Shown: piece by piece, positions 5,980 to 7,979 of the stretch | How the letters are laid out: every line of letters starts with the position of its first letter | Position numbering within the stretch: position 1 is the stretch's first letter | Assembly: GCA_900319835.1 (NCBI GenBank) | Contig: ONPY01000107.1 | Location: forward strand, 1 to 7,979 | Length of the DNA stretch: 7,979 bases | Direction of reading: 5' to 3' | From: an uncultured Eubacteriales bacterium | Lineage (GTDB): Bacteria > Bacillota_A > Clostridia > Oscillospirales > Oscillospiraceae | Program-made: the position numbers and the translations under genes | The notes under the pieces: generated by a model | What the model was told of the DNA's origin: nothing | Databases searched by the model: none | Seen by the model: only the letters and a program-made list of their open reading frames with translations

Positions 5980-6114
5980 AGACTGTAGACAAACCTCAAA
6001 TAATGCGTCATTCCGAGCCAGTGAGCACACTGGCGTGGGAATCCGTTCTCCGGTGAAATGTCAGGAATCATGCGGCTTTCGGGGAATACGGATTGCCACA
6101 CCACTACAGTCTGA
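5978..6114. repeat. Element with 11-bp terminal inverted repeats (MITE- or palindrome-type intergenic repeat)
   Basis: TCAGACTGTAG (5978-5988) and CTACAGTCTGA (6104-6114) are perfect inverted repeats bounding 137 bp with no open frame of note. Inside, 6031-6051 and 6083-6103 form a second, imperfect inverted repeat (17 of 21 positions match), whose right arm directly abuts the right terminal repeat. A third hairpin, GCCAGTG-AGCA-CACTGGC (6017-6034), is extended by ATTCC/GGAAT (6010-6014, 6038-6042) and competes with the second. The layout resembles the non-coding 'GTCATTCCGAG...GGAATC' palindromic repeats I associate with gut Clostridia genomes (memory, not checked). No target-site duplication is obvious. 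Confidence 0.6.
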
Positions 6115-6137
6115 GCCGCCCTGAAAACAGGGCGGCT
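6114..6137. other. GC-rich hairpin next to the inverted-repeat element
   Basis: AGCCGCCCTG (6114-6123) pairs perfectly with CAGGGCGGCT (6128-6137) around an AAAA loop. The tail on the plus side is TAAATCGTCTTTG, too poor in T for a confident terminator. Its first base is shared with the right terminal repeat. Confidence 0.55.
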
Positions 6138-6168
6138 TAAATCGTCTTTGTGCTCAATTTTGGGGGCA

Positions 6169-6192
6169 GCTCAATCCTTTGCTCAATCCTTT
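6169..6192. repeat. Two exact tandem copies of a 12-bp unit
   Basis: GCTCAATCCTTT occurs at 6169-6180 and again at 6181-6192. A third partial copy, GCTCAAT, is at 6152-6158. The rest of 6138-6243 has no visible gene or further structure; this is AT-rich spacer between the inverted-repeat element and the tRNA terminator. It is likely a slippage product. Confidence 0.7.
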
Positions 6193-6241
6193 TACATTTT
6201 GGAGCGGGAGGGGCATTTTGCGATTTTACTTGAAAAGTATA

Positions 6242-6281
6242 GATAAAAAACAAAACGCCGCAAATCTTAACGATTCACGGC
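6242..6281 (-). terminator. Intrinsic terminator of the tRNA unit
   Basis: Read on the minus strand, GCCGTGAATC pairs with GATTTGCGGC (two G-T wobbles) around the loop GTTAA (6257-6281). The hairpin is followed by GTTTTGTTTTTTATC (6242-6256). This 10-bp stem with a long T tract is a textbook rho-independent terminator starting 9 nt after the CCA of tRNA-Thr. Confidence 0.88.
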
Positions 6282-6289
6282 TTAAATGT

Positions 6290-6365
<76 letters not shown>

Positions 6366-6370
6366 AAAGT

Positions 6371-6394
6371 ACATGCCCCTGAATAGGGGCATGT
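6371..6394 (-). other. 10-bp hairpin between the two tRNA genes
   Basis: ACATGCCCCT and AGGGGCATGT pair perfectly around a 4-nt loop (ATTC on the minus strand), filling almost the whole 30-nt spacer: 1 nt from the CCA of tRNA-Asp and 5 nt from the 5' end of tRNA-Thr. It has only a short T run (ACTTT) after it, so it is not a good terminator. A role in separating or processing the two tRNAs is possible but inferred. Confidence 0.75.
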
Positions 6395-6395
6395 G

Positions 6396-6472
6396 TGGCG
6401 ACCGAGAAGGGACTTGAACCCTCGACCTCCGGCGTGACAGGCCGGCGTTCTAACCGACTGAACTACTCGGCC
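6396..6472 (-). tRNA. tRNA-Asp (anticodon GTC)
   Basis: On the minus strand a 77-nt cloverleaf including the encoded CCA (6396-6398). The acceptor is GGCCGAG/CTCGGTC with one G-T pair, and the discriminator is G, as usual for bacterial tRNA-Asp. The anticodon stem CCGGC/GCCGG encloses the loop CTGTCAC with anticodon GTC at 6436-6438, and the T arm is GAGGG-TTCAAGT-CCCTT with a terminal G-T pair. It reads GAC and GAU. It is the first gene of the unit, starting about 5 nt after the predicted transcription start. Confidence 0.97.
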
Positions 6473-6483
6473 ACGGCTTGATT

Positions 6484-6512
6484 ATAATAGCAAAAGCATT
6501 TCCATTTGTCAA
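6484..6512 (-). promoter_or_regulatory. Strong promoter of the tRNA-Asp / tRNA-Thr unit
   Basis: On the minus strand TTGACA (6507-6512) is followed by a 17-nt spacer ending in TGC and then TATTAT (6484-6489), an extended -10 matching 5 of 6. A TATAAT lies 3 nt further on but at 20-nt spacing. Transcription would begin near 6477, giving a leader of only about 5 nt before the tRNA. Confidence 0.82.
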
Positions 6513-6639
6513 GGGTAAATTTCAAATTCTTTCGAGTTTTTTTGCCGTCGGCAAAACGCCGTTTTTCCTACTGCCTGTGCGGTTTTCACGCGATCGGGAC
6601 GGGAGGGCGCTTTCCCTCTTTCTGGAAATCGCCTCTCCC
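6513..6639. other. Spacer between the tRNA promoter and the PAP2 gene
   Basis: No gene is supported. TTTTGCC-GTC-GGCAAAA (6540-6556) is a perfect 7-bp dyad, and on the plus side CGGC-AAAAC-GCCG (6549-6561) is followed by TTTTT. On the minus strand, the direction in which the PAP2 gene ends, the dyad is followed by an A run rather than a T run, so no convincing terminator for that operon is seen. Confidence 0.4.
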
Positions 6640-7311
6640 TCACGCCTCCTTCTTCTCCTTAAAGAACACATGGAAGGTCAGGTATTCCGCCAGCAGGCAC
6701 ACGGGCAGAGCCGCCAGCACGTCCAGTGCGGAGTGCTGCTTGACAAAGCAGACGGCCAGACAGATCATGATCACCACGAAGGTCAGCAGAACTTTGCTCC
6801 ATACGGGCAGCGCCTTGTCCTTGAGCCCCACGGAGAGGATGCCCATGGAGTAGGCCACATGCAGGGAGGGGCAGACACCGGTGCTGGTGTCAAAGGAATA
6901 GATGAAGGCCATGATCGCCGTCAGCACGTTTTCCCGGGGAAAGACGGCCGGGCGCAGGTCCTGGCGGCTGGGCCAGAGCACATAGACGGTCATGGCCACC
7001 ACCTGGGTCACGATGATGTAGGTCTGCAGCTTGCTGAACTTGTCCGCATCGTAGAGGAAATAATAGAGCAGTGAGCCGAACACCAGCAGATACCAGCCCG
7101 CATAGAAAATCAGGAACCACTCGTTGAAGGGGATCAGGTCGTCCAGCGCGCAGTGCATGGGATGGCAGCGCTCCGGCGGGATCAGGTTCTCGGTGATGAA
7201 GTACATGGTGAAGTAGAACACCCAGCCCAGCACCAGCAGGACATGGCGATAGCGCGGCTCCCTGACTGTGGAGAGGGAGAGCTCGCGATAATCAATCATC
7301 GGTTTTTTCAT
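6640..7311 (-). CDS. PAP2-family membrane phosphatase/phosphotransferase
   Basis: The 223-residue integral membrane protein has hydrophobic segments at about 22-42, 62-87, 94-113, 145-162, 171-190 and 196-216. The three phosphatase motifs are present in the variant form of the Aur1/inositolphosphotransferase branch. Motif 1 is SRQDLRP (115-121), motif 2 is CPSLH (147-151, His151), and motif 3 is FVKQHSALD (189-197), with His193 as likely nucleophile and Asp197. The family removes or transfers phosphate on lipid substrates such as phosphatidic acid or polyprenyl diphosphate at the membrane. Its start at 7311 lies inside the acyltransferase gene (20-nt overlap); a second ATG at 7299 is possible and neither has a clear Shine-Dalgarno, so coupling to upstream translation is likely. 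Both genes fit lipid metabolism. Confidence 0.9.
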   Translation of the reverse strand: MKKPMIDYRELSLSTVREPRYRHVLLVLGWVFYFTMYFITENLIPPERCHPMHCALDDLIPFNEWFLIFYAGWYLLVFGSLLYYFLYDADKFSKLQTYIIVTQVVAMTVYVLWPSRQDLRPAVFPRENVLTAIMAFIYSFDTSTGVCPSLHVAYSMGILSVGLKDKALPVWSKVLLTFVVIMICLAVCFVKQHSALDVLAALPVCLLAEYLTFHVFFKEKKEA

Positions 7312-7979
7312 GCTTGTCGTAGACCTCGAGAGGAATGTTTTTGGGGTAATCCCGCTTGGAGATATTGGGATAGGGCACCACGGTGTGCTCCGGCAGGGAG
7401 ACGGCGATCTCCGTGATGCGGTCCATCAGCGTGTCGCAGATTCGCCGCCGCTCCAGGGCGATGGGGGCGTCTGGGTCGAAGGTCACCGGTTCGCCGTAGG
7501 TGGCGACAGAGAGCTTCGGCGCAATATAGACGGGAACAAAACGCAGGGCTTCCCCCGTCTTCTTATAGTAGAAGCGGGCCACGTCCACAAATTTGTCCTG
7601 AAAATCGTGGACAATGTTGTTGTGCTCGTCATAGTGCTCCGGGAAGATCACGACGCGATAGCCCTGCTGCAGCTGTTCCACCGTGCGGCGGAACGTGGTG
7701 ATGAGCCGGGTGTCGTGGTAGACGGGAATGGTGTGGGCGTTGTTGAACACGCAGACAGCCAGCGGCGTGATCACATAGCTTGCGATCTTGAAAAACCAGA
7801 GGGTCCACTTGGGCTTGCCGGACCAGAAGTCCCGGAAGGCGTACGGCGGCACCTCTTTCCAGTGCATCATCTCGCCGGCGCACCAGATGGAGTGCCGCCC
7901 CGGGGTATAGAGCTCGCCCATAATGGGGCCGTACATCTGGCTGTGGTTGCCTACGATCACGCACGGTCCCTCCGGCAGA
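7292..7979 (-). CDS. PlsC-like lysophospholipid / 1-acylglycerol-3-phosphate acyltransferase (5' end cut by window)
   Basis: The frame is open to the right edge (LPEGPCVIVGNHSQMYGP), so the start lies outside; the GTG at 7960 is internal. About 228 residues are visible. Block I is GNHSQMYGP (His12 of the visible part). Next comes the acceptor region with VYHDTRLITTFRRTVEQL, then block III IFPEHYDEHNN in place of the usual FPEG, and block IV RFVPVYIAPK with P-V-Y. This is the order of the PlsC acyltransferase family, which adds an acyl chain from acyl-ACP or acyl-CoA to lysophosphatidic acid or related lipids at the inner face of the membrane. Unusually, the Asp of the HX4D motif is a glycine here (H-SQMY-G), which leaves its activity less certain. 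The PAP2 gene overlaps its 3' end by 20 nt. Confidence 0.88.
   Translation of the reverse strand, partial: LPEGPCVIVGNHSQMYGPIMGELYTPGRHSIWCAGEMMHWKEVPPYAFRDFWSGKPKWTLWFFKIASYVITPLAVCVFNNAHTIPVYHDTRLITTFRRTVEQLQQGYRVVIFPEHYDEHNNIVHDFQDKFVDVARFYYKKTGEALRFVPVYIAPKLSVATYGEPVTFDPDAPIALERRRICDTLMDRITEIAVSLPEHTVVPYPNISKRDYPKNIPLEVYDKHEKTDD

Noticed and set aside
5978..6192. CRISPR array or insertion sequence with transposase
   Set aside because: There are no regularly spaced direct repeats and no transposase frame; only inverted repeats and one short tandem duplication.
6478..7074. Plus-strand frame (198 residues) opposite the PAP2 gene
   Set aside because: It covers the tRNA promoter and is antisense to clear PAP2 motifs; no ribosome binding site or domain.
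7958..7960. GTG at 7958-7960 as the start of the acyltransferase
   Set aside because: It lies within the conserved block (VIVGNH) and the frame continues upstream to the edge.

Overview
The window reads as the chromosome of a GC-rich anaerobic Clostridia, most likely an Oscillospiraceae-type gut bacterium (Flavonifractor/Oscillibacter-like). The grounds are inference from several signs: GC-rich coding sequence with AT-rich promoters, strong GGAGG ribosome binding sites, sigma-A-type promoters, tRNA genes with encoded CCA, and small HxlR, XRE, TfoX and GyrI-like families typical of Firmicutes. No phage, CRISPR or insertion-sequence transposase is visible. The content is mostly ordinary housekeeping and accessory metabolism.

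Layout, left to right. (1) At 2-736 (+) is the 3' part of an unrecognised protein with a C-terminal helical domain resembling the protochlorophyllide-reductase (PCP_red) tail, followed by a strong hairpin terminator. (2) At 937-1767 (+) a well-formed promoter drives a two-gene unit: a five-helix membrane protein with a DERQ motif, translationally coupled to a 64-residue XRE regulator. (3) At 1868-4792 (+) is a tight five-gene run: alpha/beta hydrolase, isoprenylcysteine-methyltransferase-like membrane protein, GyrI-like ligand-binding protein, TfoX N-terminal domain protein and GNAT acetyltransferase. It ends at a terminator shared with the convergent gene. (4) At 4836-5902 is a divergent pair, an HxlR-family regulator (-) and a flavin-reductase/flavoredoxin-like protein (+). 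Between them an 8-bp inverted repeat touches the -35 box of the reductase promoter.

(5) At 5903-6289 there is no protein gene. The stretch holds the reductase terminator, a roughly 137-bp element with 11-bp terminal inverted repeats and internal dyads (a MITE- or palindrome-type intergenic repeat), a GC-rich hairpin, a 12-bp tandem duplication and the terminator of the tRNA unit. (6) At 6244-6512 (-) is a compact tRNA transcription unit: promoter, tRNA-Asp(GTC), a 10-bp hairpin, tRNA-Thr(GGT) and an intrinsic terminator. (7) At 6640-7979 (-) a lipid pair overlaps by 20 nt: a PlsC-like acyltransferase, cut by the window edge, followed by a PAP2-type membrane phosphatase.

How the genes may work together is inference. 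The HxlR/flavin-reductase pair looks like a redox- or electrophile-responsive switch. The five-gene run looks like a small-molecule handling or stress group. The acyltransferase and PAP2 protein both fit phospholipid or lipid-phosphate metabolism. I did not find a convincing new defence or mobile system. The most unusual items are the orphan PCP_red-like protein, the inverted-repeat element, the inter-tRNA hairpin and the acyltransferase whose HX4D motif lacks its aspartate.
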